A DNA stretch of 64,000 bases from Pandoraea pnomenusa (GCF_000767615.3 NZ_CP009553.3:930001-994000), one strand, 5' to 3'; positions 24,558 to 34,660 are shown, numbered from the stretch's first letter. Translations and numbers: made by a program. Notes: generated by a model from the letters alone, not told the origin.

Positions 24558-27190
24558 GCGACCGCTCCGACATTCCGGTCGACGAGTTGTACATCGACCG
24601 GTTGCCCCTGCCCGCTGAAAAGCGTCGCGCGCTGCTCGCCCAGGCGAAGCGCGACGGCGGCGATTCGCTCGACGTTCTGACGCGCTTGCAGCGCTTGCTC
24701 GCCGCGCGCCTGACGCACCCCGCGAGCGACGCGGCGCCGGACGTCGACCCCGCGCATGCGACACCCATGGTGGGCTCGCCCGAGGGCGACGCCGGCAATT
24801 CGAGCCAGGGCGCCACAGTGACCGATGCCCACGTGGCAACCGCCGCGTGGCACCCGCACGACCTCGCCGAGATCGAATCCGACAGCGCGGCCGTGCTCGA
24901 CTCGCAGCCCGCGCGTCTTGCCCTGGCCGAAGGCGGTTCGCTGGCGAGCGCGGCCGGCCTGAACGAAGTGCGCGGCGTGCAGACGCTGCGCATCGCACCG
25001 CCCGTGCGTCGCGCATCCCTCATTCCGCGCGAATGGTCGCTCAATCCGCTCGCTCGCCTGTGGCGCAAGCTCATCGGCCGCGAAGACCCCGATCCGCTCG
25101 TGCGCGACGCGCCCGACCCCAAGGGGAAATGGTCGCAGGCCGGCCGCCGCCGCCGCTGGATGCTGCTCGCGCTGATGATCGCGCAGACCGCGCTCGCCAC
25201 GCACTTCATGGCATCCGTGTTGCCCTACCATGGCGCCGATCCGCTCGAATTCGCCGTGCTCGTGCTGTTCGTGCTGCTCTTCGGGTGGGTGTCGGCCGGC
25301 TTCTGGACGGCCGTCTTCGGCTTCTTCGTCCTGCTGTTCGGCGGCGAGCGTCACATGATCTCGAAGATGGCCGCCGGCGATGCGCCGATCGCGCCCGATG
25401 CGCGCACGGCGATCGTCATGCCGATCTGCAACGAAGACGTCGGTCGCGTGTTCGCCGGTTTGCGCGCGACCTACGAGTCGCTCGCCAAGACCGACTCGCT
25501 CGATCGCTTCGACTTCTTCATCCTGTCCGACTCCAACGAGGCGGACAACTGCACCGCGGAAGTCGACGCCTGGCAGGCGTTGTGCCGCGAAGTCGGCGGG
25601 TTCGGACGCATCTTCTACCGCCGCCGCCAACGGCGTGTGAAGCGCAAGAGCGGCAACCTCGACGACTTCTGCCGTCGCTGGGGCAGCAACTACCGCTACA
25701 TGATCGTGCTCGATGCCGACAGTGTGATGAGCGGCGAATGCCTGACCAAGCTCGTGCGCATGATGGAATCCCATCCGGGCGCCGGCCTGATCCAGACCGC
25801 GCCGCTCGCGGCCGGTCGCGAAACGTTCTATGCGCGCCTCCAACAGTTTGCCGGCCGCGTCTACGGTCCGCTCTTCACCGCCGGCCTGCACTACTGGCAA
25901 CTGGGCGAATCCCATTACTGGGGGCACAACGCGATCATTCGCCTGAAGCCTTTCATGGACCATTGCGCGCTCGCCCCATTGCCCGGCAAGGGCGCGATGT
26001 CCGGTGCGATTCTCTCGCACGACTTCGTCGAAGCCGCGCTCATGCGACGTGCGGGCTGGGGCGTGTGGATCGCCTACGACCTGCCCGGCAGCTACGAGGA
26101 AATGCCGCCGAACCTGCTCGACGAGCTCAAGCGCGACCGCCGCTGGTGCCAGGGTAATCTGATGAACTTCCGGCTGTTCCTCGCCGAAGGCATGCACCCC
26201 GTGCATCGCGCGGTGTTCGTCACGGGCGCCATGGCGTATGTGTCCGCGCCGCTATGGTTCATCTTCCTGATTCTCTCGACGTGCCTGCTCGCCAAGCACA
26301 CCCTCGTGGTGCCCGAATACTTCACGGCGCCTCGCCAGCTGTTTCCGGTCTGGCCGGAGTGGCACCCGGAGCGCGCGCTGGCCTTGTTCTCGGCGACGGC
26401 AACACTGCTCTTCCTGCCGAAGATCCTGGCCGTGCTGCTGATCTGGGTGAAAGGCGCGAAGCGCTTCGGCGGCTGGTTTGCCGTGACCGTGAGCATGTTC
26501 ATCGAGATGGTGTTCTCGGCCCTGCTCGCGCCCGTGCGGATGCTCTTTCACACCCAATTCGTGCTCGCGGCGCTTACCGGCATTGCCATCCAGTGGAAGT
26601 CGCCGCCGCGCGAGGACGCCGAAACGCACTGGAGTGAGGCGATTCGTCGCCACGGTCTGCAAACCGTCATCGGTATGGGCTGGGGGGCGGTCGTCTACTG
26701 GCTCAATCCGGACTTCATCTGGTGGCTCATGCCGATCGTCGGTTCGATGATGATCTCGATTCCGGTGTCCGTGTTCTCGAGCCGAGTGTCGCTCGGACGC
26801 GCGCTCAAGCGCGCCCGCCTGTTCCTGATTCCCGAAGAGTCGTGGCCACCCAAGGAACTGCGCATGACGGAGAAGTACACGGACGAGGCGGGCAAGCATG
26901 TCGACTTCGTCGACGCCGTGGTCGATCCCATGGCCAACGCGCTGGTCGCGTCGAGCGTGGCGCCGACCCGCGACGACGCCAAGCGCGGCGCCTTGCGCGC
27001 CGGGCGCGTGGAGACGGCGTTGCTCAAGGGGCCCACCCGTCTGACCAACACGCAGAAGTGGGAATTGCTCAACGACCCGCGCGGTCTCGCGGCGCTGCAT
27101 CTGCTGGTGTGGACCGATCCGCGGGCGCATCGGGAATGGCGCGACGCCCGGGCCAACGGACTGTCGCAGGGATTTCTCGCATCCGCCTGA
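24554..27190 (+). CDS. opgH: Glucans biosynthesis glucosyltransferase OpgH (MdoH)
   Basis: A protein of about 878 residues. It polymerises UDP-glucose into the linear beta-1,2 glucan backbone at the inner membrane. A hydrophilic N-terminal region of about 200 residues is followed by two TM segments, a GT2 domain ([15 protein letters not shown], DxD in [10 protein letters not shown], and the QxxRW-type RRWCQGN), then several TM helices and a charged C-terminus. The start is uncertain: I use GTG at 24554, which overlaps the opgG stop (GTGA); GTG at 24530 is also in frame and would give 886 residues. Confidence 0.92.
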   Translation: MSDRSDIPVDELYIDRLPLPAEKRRALLAQAKRDGGDSLDVLTRLQRLLAARLTHPASDAAPDVDPAHATPMVGSPEGDAGNSSQGATVTDAHVATAAWHPHDLAEIESDSAAVLDSQPARLALAEGGSLASAAGLNEVRGVQTLRIAPPVRRASLIPREWSLNPLARLWRKLIGREDPDPLVRDAPDPKGKWSQAGRRRRWMLLALMIAQTALATHFMASVLPYHGADPLEFAVLVLFVLLFGWVSAGFWTAVFGFFVLLFGGERHMISKMAAGDAPIAPDARTAIVMPICNEDVGRVFAGLRATYESLAKTDSLDRFDFFILSDSNEADNCTAEVDAWQALCREVGGFGRIFYRRRQRRVKRKSGNLDDFCRRWGSNYRYMIVLDADSVMSGECLTKLVRMMESHPGAGLIQTAPLAAGRETFYARLQQFAGRVYGPLFTAGLHYWQLGESHYWGHNAIIRLKPFMDHCALAPLPGKGAMSGAILSHDFVEAALMRRAGWGVWIAYDLPGSYEEMPPNLLDELKRDRRWCQGNLMNFRLFLAEGMHPVHRAVFVTGAMAYVSAPLWFIFLILSTCLLAKHTLVVPEYFTAPRQLFPVWPEWHPERALALFSATATLLFLPKILAVLLIWVKGAKRFGGWFAVTVSMFIEMVFSALLAPVRMLFHTQFVLAALTGIAIQWKSPPREDAETHWSEAIRRHGLQTVIGMGWGAVVYWLNPDFIWWLMPIVGSMMISIPVSVFSSRVSLGRALKRARLFLIPEESWPPKELRMTEKYTDEAGKHVDFVDAVVDPMANALVASSVAPTRDDAKRGALRAGRVETALLKGPTRLTNTQKWELLNDPRGLAALHLLVWTDPRAHREWRDARANGLSQGFLASA

Positions 27191-27240
27191 ACGCGGGGGG
27201 CAAGGCCTGCGGGACGGCGTTGCGCCGCGCGCAACAAAAG

Positions 27241-27267
27241 AACGGCAAGGCATTGCGCCTTGCCGTT
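27241..27267. terminator. Bidirectional terminator between opgH and nlpD-like gene
   Basis: AACGGCAAGGC (27241-27251) pairs with GCCTTGCCGTT (27257-27267) around ATTGC. TTT follows on the plus strand and the upstream A-rich bases give a T run for the minus strand. It fits both convergent genes. Confidence 0.8.
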
Positions 27268-27290
27268 TTGCCATCATGACGTCACGCGGG

Positions 27291-28115
27291 TCAACGCGAT
27301 GGCAGGAAGTCTCTCGGGTTGAACGGCGTGCCCTTCTGGCGCACCTCGAAATGCAGCTTCACCGTGCCGTGCGAGTCGGTGTCGCCCATCTCCGCAATCG
27401 TCTGGCCCTTGCTCACCGACTGGCTTTCCTTGACCAGAATCGCCCGGTTGTGGGCATAGGCGGTCAGATAGCCGTTCTCATGCTGGATCATCACCAGGTT
27501 GCCGTATCCGCGTAAGCCGTTGCCGGCGTAGACCACCTTGCCCGCGGCGGCGGCGTAGATCTTGTCGCCCGGCCGCCCGCCGATGTCCACGCCCTTGTTA
27601 CTGCTGCCGTTGAAGTTGGCGAGCACCGGACCGTCGGCGGGCCAGATCATCGGGATCTTGTTCGTGGCGACGCGTGGCGCGGCCGGCGCGGGCGCCGGGC
27701 GAGCCGCTGGCTTGGTCTGCGGGCGCGGCCGGGCGGTCGAGGGCGACGTACTGCCGCTCGACGCCGCGGCCGTGGCAGGCGCACCGGCCGCGGCGTTCGC
27801 GCCCGCGGGCGGCACGACGCGCAGCACCTGACCGACCTCGATCTTGTCCGGATCGGTCAACCCGTTCCAGCGCACCAGATTGGCCGTGCTCGTGTTGTTC
27901 GCGCGGGCAATGCCGTAAAGCGTGTCGCCCGACTGGACGCGATAGCTGCCCGCGGGTACCGGGCCATAGGTCGGTGAACCGGCACAGGCGGCGAGCGCCA
28001 GACAGACGGTCAGACTGAGCGTGTGCGTGCGGCAACGGGCGAGCCAGCGGGATTGGCTTGTCGTCGGGACTGCAGATTGCGATCGATCGGATCGCGTGAG
28101 GCGGTTAGGCTCCAT
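27291..28115 (-). CDS. NlpD-like lipoprotein: LysM plus degenerate M23 domain
   Basis: A 274-residue envelope protein. The lipobox is LSLTVCLALAAC, so it is a lipoprotein (Cys near residue 45). A LysM domain (SYRVQSGDTLYGIARANNTS) binds peptidoglycan; an Ala/Pro-rich linker follows; then a C-terminal LytM/M23 domain (GLRGYGNLVMIQHENGYLTA, KLHFEVRQKGTPFNPRDFL). The first zinc His is replaced by Asn (NKGVDIGG), as in NlpD/EnvC, which activate AmiC-type amidases and do not cut themselves. It is not beside rpoS or surE, so it may be a second NlpD-type activator. The ATG at 28115 is the likely start; upstream residues are unlikely. Confidence 0.85.
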   Translation of the reverse strand: MEPNRLTRSDRSQSAVPTTSQSRWLARCRTHTLSLTVCLALAACAGSPTYGPVPAGSYRVQSGDTLYGIARANNTSTANLVRWNGLTDPDKIEVGQVLRVVPPAGANAAAGAPATAAASSGSTSPSTARPRPQTKPAARPAPAPAAPRVATNKIPMIWPADGPVLANFNGSSNKGVDIGGRPGDKIYAAAAGKVVYAGNGLRGYGNLVMIQHENGYLTAYAHNRAILVKESQSVSKGQTIAEMGDTDSHGTVKLHFEVRQKGTPFNPRDFLPSR

Positions 28116-28388
28116 CCGTAGGCAGGTGAGAGGCCCAATGGCGAGGGCGCAACGTGGCAGCGAGGGCGTCAAGGAAAACAGCGCTGGATCCGGGAACGGA
28201 GAAAGAGGGGAAACACCCCCGAAAACGGCTTCGGACAGCACAAAACGCGGGCCAGACGCGCGACAACGGCATAGGCGCGGAACAAAACGCCCATTGTACG
28301 GGCAGCGACGCGGGGTCGGACCACCGATGAGCGTCCAAATTCCCCGTCAATTGGGAAAATTGTTACTTAATTTGCGGTATTTCTCCTG

Positions 28389-28417
28389 TTGACAAGCGCG
28401 AGCGGGCCACGTATAAA
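28389..28417 (+). promoter_or_regulatory. Consensus sigma-70 promoter for the cold-shock gene
   Basis: TTGACA (28389-28394) and TATAAA (28412-28417) are separated by exactly 17 bp, with an AT-rich stretch just upstream. Transcription should start near 28424, leaving a leader of about 140 nt before the cspA ATG. The rest of the 448-bp spacer (28116-28563) shows no gene. Confidence 0.85.
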
Positions 28418-28563
28418 ACGAACTGCAGATTGTCAAGCCGCGAAGTTGTTGTCCGACGTAGTTTTCCTGCTTCTCGCTGGTTTCTAGTCCTTCATTTTCC
28501 CTTGATTGTCAGCGCTGGACGGGGTCATTCCGATCCCAGGCTATTGTTTTATTAGGAAAAAAC

Positions 28564-28767
28564 ATGGAAACCGGTATTGTTAAGTGGTTCAACGACGCAA
28601 AGGGCTTCGGCTTCATCACCCCGGACGCCGGCGGTGAGGACCTGTTCGCTCACTTCTCGGAAGTGAAGGTTGACGGCTTCAAGTCGCTGCAAGAGAACCA
28701 ACGCGTGTCGTTCGAGGTCAAGGTTGGCCCGAAGGGCAAGCAAGCCGCGAACATCAAGCCGCTGTAA
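28564..28767 (+). CDS. cspA: Cold-shock protein, CspA family
   Basis: A 67-residue single-stranded nucleic-acid-binding protein. It is one CSD/OB fold with both RNP motifs: KGFGFITPD (RNP1) and DLFAHFSEV (RNP2). TTAGGA lies upstream of the ATG. The consensus promoter, the long leader of about 140 nt and the perfect terminator after it form a complete single-gene unit like other csp genes, whose leaders control translation by temperature. I assign the symbol as family name; which paralogue is unclear. Confidence 0.95.
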   Translation: METGIVKWFNDAKGFGFITPDAGGEDLFAHFSEVKVDGFKSLQENQRVSFEVKVGPKGKQAANIKPL

Positions 28768-28832
28768 GCGTCTTGCTCGCATTCACGTGATACCGCGCCA
28801 GCCCTTCGGGCGAGGCGGAATCCCGCGATAGA

Positions 28833-28862
28833 CAGGCCCGATGACGAAAGTCATCGGGCCTG
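28833..28862 (+). terminator. Strong intrinsic terminator of the csp gene
   Basis: CAGGCCCGATGAC (28833-28845) pairs perfectly with GTCATCGGGCCTG (28850-28862) over a GAAA tetraloop, then TTTGTTTT. Confidence 0.93.
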
Positions 28863-28997
28863 TTTGTTTTCCGGTCGCGCCCATCGCGCAGCCCGGCCGC
28901 GCCGTGGCAGCGGGAGGTGCACGCGAACCATGTCACCGTCGCGGTTCGACGCTACAATGCCAGATCGAATTTCCGTCGGCATTCTTTCGAGGCAATC

Positions 28998-29633
28998 ATG
29001 AGCCTGCAAACCTGGTGGCTGTATGTCGTCACCGTTTTTTTCGTCTCCGCGACGCCGGGTCCGAACATGCTGCTCGTCATGACGCACGGTGCGCGCCATG
29101 GGCTGCGGCCGTCGCTTGGCACGATGGCAGGTTGCATGACCGCACTCATCGCGATGATGTCGATTTCGGCCGCCGGTCTCGGTGCCGTGCTCAAGGCATG
29201 GCCGATGCTGTTCGACACGCTGCGCTACATTGGCGCCGCCTATCTCGTCTATCTCGGCTACAAGAGCTGGCGCTCGCCGGTCGACACGAATGAGGCCGCC
29301 GCCCGGCTCCGGGCGCCGCTGGCCACCGAGTCGAGTTTCGGCAAGCTCTTCAAGGCGGGTTTCCTCGTTGCCGGCAGCAACCCGAAGGCCATTCTCTTCG
29401 CCGCCGCGTTCCTGCCGCAGTTCATCGATCCGACGGCCGCCAAGCTGCCACAGTTCTCGATTCTGCTCGGCACGTTCGCCGTGATCGAGGTGAGTTGGTA
29501 CCTGGTGTACGCGACCGGCGGCCTTCGCATCGCACCCTACCTGCGCGAGGCGCGCGTGCTCAAGGCGTTCAACCGCATCAGCGGCGGGGTGTTCATGGGG
29601 TTTGGCGCCTTGATGGCAGCGGTTCACCGCTGA
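28998..29633 (+). CDS. RhtB/LysE family exporter
   Basis: A 211-residue, six-TM exporter. The start MSLQTWWLYVVTVFFVSATP, then GPNMLLVMTHGARHG, and the FKAGFLVAGSNPKAILFAAA motif mark the RhtB group (homoserine, threonine or other amino acids). I use the ATG at 28998, since the upstream in-frame residues lie over the csp terminator region. It is a distinct, more conventional paralogue than the gene at 21942, with ordinary codon use. No regulator sits beside it. Confidence 0.88.
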   Translation: MSLQTWWLYVVTVFFVSATPGPNMLLVMTHGARHGLRPSLGTMAGCMTALIAMMSISAAGLGAVLKAWPMLFDTLRYIGAAYLVYLGYKSWRSPVDTNEAAARLRAPLATESSFGKLFKAGFLVAGSNPKAILFAAAFLPQFIDPTAAKLPQFSILLGTFAVIEVSWYLVYATGGLRIAPYLREARVLKAFNRISGGVFMGFGALMAAVHR

Positions 29634-29893
29634 GTCGTCGGGGCAACTACGGGCGTGGAGACACGCCTGAGCGGGGCGCACGGCACGGGGAGCAGTAGGT
29701 TCGTGCGCCGCAGTGATGCTCAATATTTCCGGCCGGCGACCGTTAACGTCCGTGAACGTCGTTGACCACGCCCATGACCCCGTCCACGACCCGAGGCATG
29801 GCGCAGTAGCGAGGTAGCGCGTTTCGCAAAGGCTTACATTCGTACGGTCCGCGCCGCAAGGCAGCCGTCACGGGAACAAATAAAAGATCAGGT

Positions 29894-30661
29894 ATGGAAA
29901 CGACAGAACCGCAGGTGACACCGGCGCCCACGGACGACGAGTCTCAACTGCACGACTCGTATCGCATCAGCAATCCGCTGGAAATCGGCGGTGTGCTACG
30001 TCATCTGGCGACGCGCGGCGATTTCATGACGGTGTACTTCGCCAACGGCCAGCGTCAGCTCGTCACGCGATTGCTCAAGGTGGAGCCGCAGGCGCGCGGA
30101 TTCTATTTCGACTGGGGCGGTGTGGAGTCGGAGAACCGGGCGCTGCTCGCGAACAAGCGCGCATTGTTCGTCGGCGTGCCCGAGGGGATTCAGGTGCACT
30201 TTCCCATCGGCGATGTGGAAGAGCGCGAGTACGAAGGCTATCCGGCGTTCTATTCGTCGTATCCCGAGACGCTCGTGCGTCTGCAGCGACGCGACAACTT
30301 CCGCGTGAAGACCCCGATCCTCGATCCGTACCAGTGCACGGTCAAATTCCCGGATGACACGCCGATGCGCCTGTCGGTGTTCGACCTGTCGCTCGGCGGC
30401 GTAGGGCTGCGCACCAAGGCGGAAGTGGCTGCCGAGATCCCCAAGGGGTCGATGCTCATGCAGGCCGAGATCGAATTGCGCGATTACGGTACCGTGCCGG
30501 TCGACCTCGAAGTGTGCGCGATTCGCAGTGTGCCGCTCGCCAAGGACGTCGAGTATCACATCGGGTGCCGCTTCATCGCCCTGTCGCGCGCGGCAGAGTC
30601 GCGCCTGCAGAAGCTCATCACGCAACTCGAACTCAACCGCAAGGCGTTCGCGCGCGGCTGA
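29894..30661 (+). CDS. ycgR: YcgR-like flagellar brake protein (PilZ)
   Basis: A 255-residue c-di-GMP effector. The N-terminal YcgR domain spans about 20-125, and the PilZ domain begins with the ligand motif RRDNFRVKTP (RxxxR) and continues to DLSLGGVGL (D/NxSxxG). On binding c-di-GMP, YcgR slows the flagellar motor by contacting MotA/FliG; this is known of the family and not shown here. No flagellar genes lie in the window. The 260-bp spacer upstream (29634-29893) has no clear promoter. Confidence 0.9.
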   Translation: METTEPQVTPAPTDDESQLHDSYRISNPLEIGGVLRHLATRGDFMTVYFANGQRQLVTRLLKVEPQARGFYFDWGGVESENRALLANKRALFVGVPEGIQVHFPIGDVEEREYEGYPAFYSSYPETLVRLQRRDNFRVKTPILDPYQCTVKFPDDTPMRLSVFDLSLGGVGLRTKAEVAAEIPKGSMLMQAEIELRDYGTVPVDLEVCAIRSVPLAKDVEYHIGCRFIALSRAAESRLQKLITQLELNRKAFARG

Positions 30662-30709
30662 CGTTTCCCGGACGTTTCCCGGCATGCGTGTCTCGACGCA
30701 TTGCACCCA

Positions 30710-30733
30710 AAGGGCGGCCCTGAGGCCGCCCTT
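30710..30733. terminator. Bidirectional terminator after ycgR
   Basis: AAGGGCGGCC (30710-30719) pairs with GGCCGCCCTT (30724-30733) over CTGA, followed by ATTCGTTT. It lies between convergent ycgR and the CNNM/CBS gene. Confidence 0.8.
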
Positions 30734-30796
30734 ATTCGTTTCCATTGCGTAGCTCGCGCCGACCGTGCCGTCAGCGGCCAGCGAAGGTCAAGCCGC

Positions 30797-32146
30797 TCAG
30801 TGCTCGTGGTGCTGCATGGTCGCGTGCGGCGATTCGCCGCGCGCTTCGCGTACCCCGTCGGGGTAGACGCGCACCAGCACGATGCGTGGGCCCTGCATCT
30901 TCTTCACGACGACGGAGAAGCCGTCGAAGTCGACCTTCTGACCCTCACGAGGCAAGTAACCCAGCGCGTTCATGATCAGTCCGCCGACGGATTCCGCATG
31001 CTCGCTGGGAATCTCCAGGCCCAGGGCGCGCTCCAGCGTGAGGATCGGCAGGCTGCCGCGGCCGATGAGCGTACCGTCTTCCATGCGCGTCCAGTCGTCT
31101 TCGGTCTGACGGAATTCGTCGCGGATCTTGCCGACCAGTGCGGACAGCAGGTTGTCGAGCGTCAGAAAGCCGATCGGCTTCTGATCGGGCCATCCGACGA
31201 TCGCGAAGTGGGGCGCGCCTCGGCGAAAGCGGCTGAAGAGCTCGCGCGCGGGCATGTCAGGCTTCACGCGTTCGACCGGGCGGGCCATGCTGCCGAGGTC
31301 GTCGATGGACTGGCCGTGGTGTTCGGCGAGGAACAGATCCTTCAGGTGAACGACGCCTAGTACCGTCTCGCCGTCGTTATCGAAGAACGGATAGCGGCTA
31401 TAGCGGTGACGATAGGCCGTATCCATGTTCTGCGCGAACGTCGCGTCGCGGTGAAATGCCGCGACTTCGCTCATCGGACGCATCAGGTCGGACACGGTCA
31501 GATCGCTGAAGTCGATGGCATAGGCGACCACGTTCCAGTCATCGCGCGAGAGCTTTTCACTCGTGGCGCCCCGGCGCACGATCAACTTGATTTCGTCGGC
31601 CGAATAATGCGCGTCGGTACCGTGCGACGGATCGAGTCCGGTCCAGCGCAGCAGGCGGTTGGCGCTGTGGTTGAGCACCCAGATCGCGGGGAACATCAAC
31701 CAGTAGAAGCCATACAGCGGCGCGGCCGTCCATATCGAAATCGCTTCGGGCATGCGCAACGCCATCGATTTCGGTGCGAGTTCGCCCACGACGATGTGCA
31801 GATACGAAATCGTGAAGAAGGCGATGAAGAACGCCAGCCCGTGAATCAATTCCGGCGAGCTGATGCCCAGTGCGGCGAACAGCGGTGTAAGCACGCGGGC
31901 GAATGCGGGTTCACCGATCCAGCCCAGACCGAGCGACGCGAGGGTGATGCCGAGTTGGCACGCGGAGAGGTAGGTGTCGAGCTGGCCGTGCACCTTGGCC
32001 AGGATACGGCCGCGCCAACCGCGTTGGCGGGCAATGACATGAACGCGCGTCTGGCGCAGTTTGACGAGGCCGAATTCCGCCGCCACGAAGAAGCCGTTGA
32101 GCAACACGAGCAGGATCGCAGCGACGATCAGTAAGAAGTTTTCCAA
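30797..32146 (-). CDS. CNNM/CBS-domain membrane protein (CorC/HlyC family)
   Basis: A 449-residue protein. The N-terminal CNNM (DUF21) domain has three to four TM helices (NFLLIVAAILLVLLNGFFVA, LASLGLGWIGEPA). A tandem CBS pair (DFSDLTVSDLMRPM; FSRFRRGAPHFAIVGW) and a C-terminal CorC_HlyC domain (PREGQKVDFDGFSVVVKKM) follow. Family members act in Mg/Co efflux or membrane stress; the hemolysin label is historical. The first in-frame start is TTG at 32146, since a stop lies just upstream, and it has no clear ribosome site. Confidence 0.88.
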   Translation of the reverse strand: MENFLLIVAAILLVLLNGFFVAAEFGLVKLRQTRVHVIARQRGWRGRILAKVHGQLDTYLSACQLGITLASLGLGWIGEPAFARVLTPLFAALGISSPELIHGLAFFIAFFTISYLHIVVGELAPKSMALRMPEAISIWTAAPLYGFYWLMFPAIWVLNHSANRLLRWTGLDPSHGTDAHYSADEIKLIVRRGATSEKLSRDDWNVVAYAIDFSDLTVSDLMRPMSEVAAFHRDATFAQNMDTAYRHRYSRYPFFDNDGETVLGVVHLKDLFLAEHHGQSIDDLGSMARPVERVKPDMPARELFSRFRRGAPHFAIVGWPDQKPIGFLTLDNLLSALVGKIRDEFRQTEDDWTRMEDGTLIGRGSLPILTLERALGLEIPSEHAESVGGLIMNALGYLPREGQKVDFDGFSVVVKKMQGPRIVLVRVYPDGVREARGESPHATMQHHEH

Positions 32147-32249
32147 AATATCAGTAATGGGACAACAGGCCCGTCAGTATAAGTGACATTTGCCCGGCGT
32201 CATAATTTTCCGTGAAGTTCTGGTGTTTTGTCGGCCGTTGACCGGCCAT

Positions 32250-33203
32250 TCAGGGGGCTTTCGCGGCGGATGCAGGAAGATTCGTGGTGCGCGCGTTCTC
32301 GTCGAGCGCCCGCCAGCCGGGCATGGCAAACGCCTCGACAAGGAAGTCGATGAGCACGCGGACCTTGGCGCTCAGGTATTTGCGCGTGGGATACACCACG
32401 TAGATGCCCGTCTCGCCCTGCGTGTATTCGGGCAGGAATTCGACGAGTTGGCCATCGCGCAGGGCGTCCTGCACCAGAAACGCCGGTTGCAGGATGATGC
32501 CCGCGCCGGCCACGGCGGCCGCCAGGCAGGTGTCGCCGTTGTCGGCGATCAATCGCGCATGTGTGCGTACCGAGACGGGCCCGTCGGGGCCGTCGAAACG
32601 CCACTCGCGTCGATGGGAAAAGTAGCTGTAGCCCACGGTCTCGTGATGCGCCAGCTCACTGGGATGCTGGGGGATGCCATGCCGCCCCAGATAATCGGGG
32701 GACGCGCACAGCACCATCCGGGTTCCGGCCAGCCGGCGGTGCACCAGCGACGAGTCGGGCAGCCGCGTGATCCGGATCGCCAGATCGAAGCCCTCGTCGA
32801 CGATATCCACGAGGCGGTCACTGAGCGTGATGTCGAGCGAGACCTGCGGGTGCCGTGCGAGAAAAGTCGGCCAGAGCGGCGCGAGATGCAGCACGCCGAA
32901 CGTGTGTGGCGCGTTGATACGCAGCGGCCCGGCCGGTTGCCCGTCCTGCTCGCCTGCCATGGCATCCGCTTCGTCGAGTTCCGCGAGGATCTGGCGACAG
33001 CGCTCGACGTATCGCTGCCCGGGCTCGGTGAGCGACAGCCGGCGCGTGGTGCGCTGGAGCAGACGCGTGCCGAGGCGCGCCTCGAGATCGGCGACGTAGC
33101 GCGAGATCGCTGTCTTCGAGATGCCGAGCGTGACCGCGGCTTTCACGAAGCTGCCCGATTCGACGACGGCGATGAAGCACTCGATCTCGCGAAGTTTGTT
33201 CAT
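32250..33203 (-). CDS. LysR-family transcriptional regulator
   Basis: A 317-residue LysR protein. The winged helix spans the N-terminal 60 residues (MNKLREIECFIAVVESGSF, then GISKTAISRYVADLEARLG and RLLQRTTRRLSLT). The effector-binding domain follows. It lies 141 bp downstream of the dioxygenase gene on the same strand, after DoxX. LysR genes of this group are often linked to DoxX and LigB-type genes, so regulation of those two is a reasonable guess. Confidence 0.9.
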   Translation of the reverse strand: MNKLREIECFIAVVESGSFVKAAVTLGISKTAISRYVADLEARLGTRLLQRTTRRLSLTEPGQRYVERCRQILAELDEADAMAGEQDGQPAGPLRINAPHTFGVLHLAPLWPTFLARHPQVSLDITLSDRLVDIVDEGFDLAIRITRLPDSSLVHRRLAGTRMVLCASPDYLGRHGIPQHPSELAHHETVGYSYFSHRREWRFDGPDGPVSVRTHARLIADNGDTCLAAAVAGAGIILQPAFLVQDALRDGQLVEFLPEYTQGETGIYVVYPTRKYLSAKVRVLIDFLVEAFAMPGWRALDENARTTNLPASAAKAP

Positions 33204-33344
33204 GCCGGGTACAGGCTCCTCGGAATGGGATGGGCGGGGGGCCGCCGGACGCGCTCGCGGGCGACGGCGGAGCGAGCGAGGGAACCACCGTTCCCTCGTC
33301 GTCCCTCCATCCCCCGCAGGGCTCCGCTATCGGCGTCGATGCCG

Positions 33345-34172
33345 CTATTGTGCCAGCGCGCTCACGTCCGCGAGCGACGGGGCGGCATCGCCGAATGCGA
33401 AGGCGTCCATGCGCAGTGCGCCGTAGGTCGAGCCCGTGTCGAAGTGCGTTTGTTGCGCGGCATTGTCGGCCGCACCCAGCGCAATGTAGAGCGGTAACAG
33501 ATGCTCGTCCGTCGGATGCGCGCGCTCGGCATGCGGGGCGCGCGCCCGATAGTCGAACAGGGCGTCGAGATCCATGGCGGCGAGATGCGACGTGAACCAG
33601 GCGACGAACTCCGACAGATACGGTGCTTCGGCACGATCTTCCGACGGCGCACGGAACACCTCGTGCAGGTTGTGCGTGAAGCTGCCCGACGCCACGATCA
33701 AGACACCTTCGCGCGCGAGCGGCGCGAGGCGCTGCCCGAGCTGATACTGGTATTCGGGACCCATGTGCCGTTGCAAGGACAACTGCGTGACCGGTACGTC
33801 CGCATCGGGGTAAAGGTAGCGCAGCGGCACCCAGGCGCCGTGATCGAGCCCCCATTGGTCGTCGGTGGATGCGGGCAATCCGGCGTCGCGCAGCAATTGC
33901 ACCGTACGCCCGGCCAGCGCGGGCGCGCCGGCCGCCGGATACTCCAGTGCGTAGAGTTCGCGAGGGAAACCGCCGAAGTCGTGGATCGTGCGTTGTTGCG
34001 CGAGACTGCCCACGCGCGGCGTCGGTGTCGACCAGTGCGGGGAGATCACGAGAATCTCCTTCGGACGCGGCACCGCACGTCCCAACGCCGTCAACAACGG
34101 GCCGGTGCGGCCCGGATCGACCGCGAGCAGCGGCGAGCCGTGAGAGACGAAGAGGGTGGGAAGGGCAGACAT
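33345..34172 (-). CDS. ygiD: Extradiol dioxygenase, 4,5-DOPA dioxygenase (YgiD/LigB) family
   Basis: A 275-residue class III extradiol dioxygenase-like protein. Metal-ligand candidates are FVSHGSP, SPHWS, DHGAWVPLRYLYP and GSFTHNL. Such proteins open catechol rings (DOPA to betalamic-acid precursors), but many bacterial members have unknown substrates. The ATG at 34172 is chosen for its GGAG ribosome site; an in-frame ATG at 34181 is weaker. It lies 83 bp after the DoxX gene and is probably co-transcribed with it. Confidence 0.85.
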   Translation of the reverse strand: MSALPTLFVSHGSPLLAVDPGRTGPLLTALGRAVPRPKEILVISPHWSTPTPRVGSLAQQRTIHDFGGFPRELYALEYPAAGAPALAGRTVQLLRDAGLPASTDDQWGLDHGAWVPLRYLYPDADVPVTQLSLQRHMGPEYQYQLGQRLAPLAREGVLIVASGSFTHNLHEVFRAPSEDRAEAPYLSEFVAWFTSHLAAMDLDALFDYRARAPHAERAHPTDEHLLPLYIALGAADNAAQQTHFDTGSTYGALRMDAFAFGDAAPSLADVSALAQ

Positions 34173-34255
34173 GGCAATCACTCCGGCAAGTACGGCAATA
34201 ACAGCATTAACGGCAATACGGGCGGCGAAGATGGCTTCGCCGCCGCCGCCGTCGT

Positions 34256-34660
34256 TCAGGCAGTGCGCGCGCGACGGATCGCGAAGGCGCCGTCACCCAG
34301 CAGGGCCACGACGAGCAACGCGACGAGCCAGAACGCGGGGAACTCCCAGCCACCGCCCTTGTTGGCGAACATCCAGCCATTGTGCCCATGCACCGAGACG
34401 ATGGTGCCGAGCATCAGTGCGGCCAGGGGCAGGGCGGCCCAGCGGGCGTAAAAGCCGGTGATCAGCATCAGGCCGCCGACGAACTCCAGCGCCATGGTCG
34501 CATAGGCGACGACCGGCGGCAGGCCCAGCGAGCCCATGAAGCCGACGAAGCCGGGAACGGTGAACACGAACACCTTGAGCGAGAGGTGCGCGAGGAAGAG
34601 GATACCCAGCGAGACACGCAGCAACAGCGCGGCGTACGGGGCGGTTTTCGTATCGATCAT
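34256..34660 (-). CDS. DoxX family membrane protein
   Basis: A 134-residue protein with four TM helices (YAALLLRVSLGILFLAHL, VAYATMALEFVGGLMLITG and two more). The motif KVFVFTVPGFVGFMGSLGLP is typical of DoxX. The ATG at 34660 has a CCGGAG ribosome site; the frame runs further to 34747 without one. The function of most DoxX proteins is unclear; links to quinone or thiosulfate chemistry exist. It is the first gene of the probable doxX-ygiD unit. Confidence 0.85.
   Translation of the reverse strand: MIDTKTAPYAALLLRVSLGILFLAHLSLKVFVFTVPGFVGFMGSLGLPPVVAYATMALEFVGGLMLITGFYARWAALPLAALMLGTIVSVHGHNGWMFANKGGGWEFPAFWLVALLVVALLGDGAFAIRRARTA

Noticed and set aside
24536..26206. Minus-strand frame of 556 residues inside opgH
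   Set aside because: Antisense shadow of a well-supported gene.
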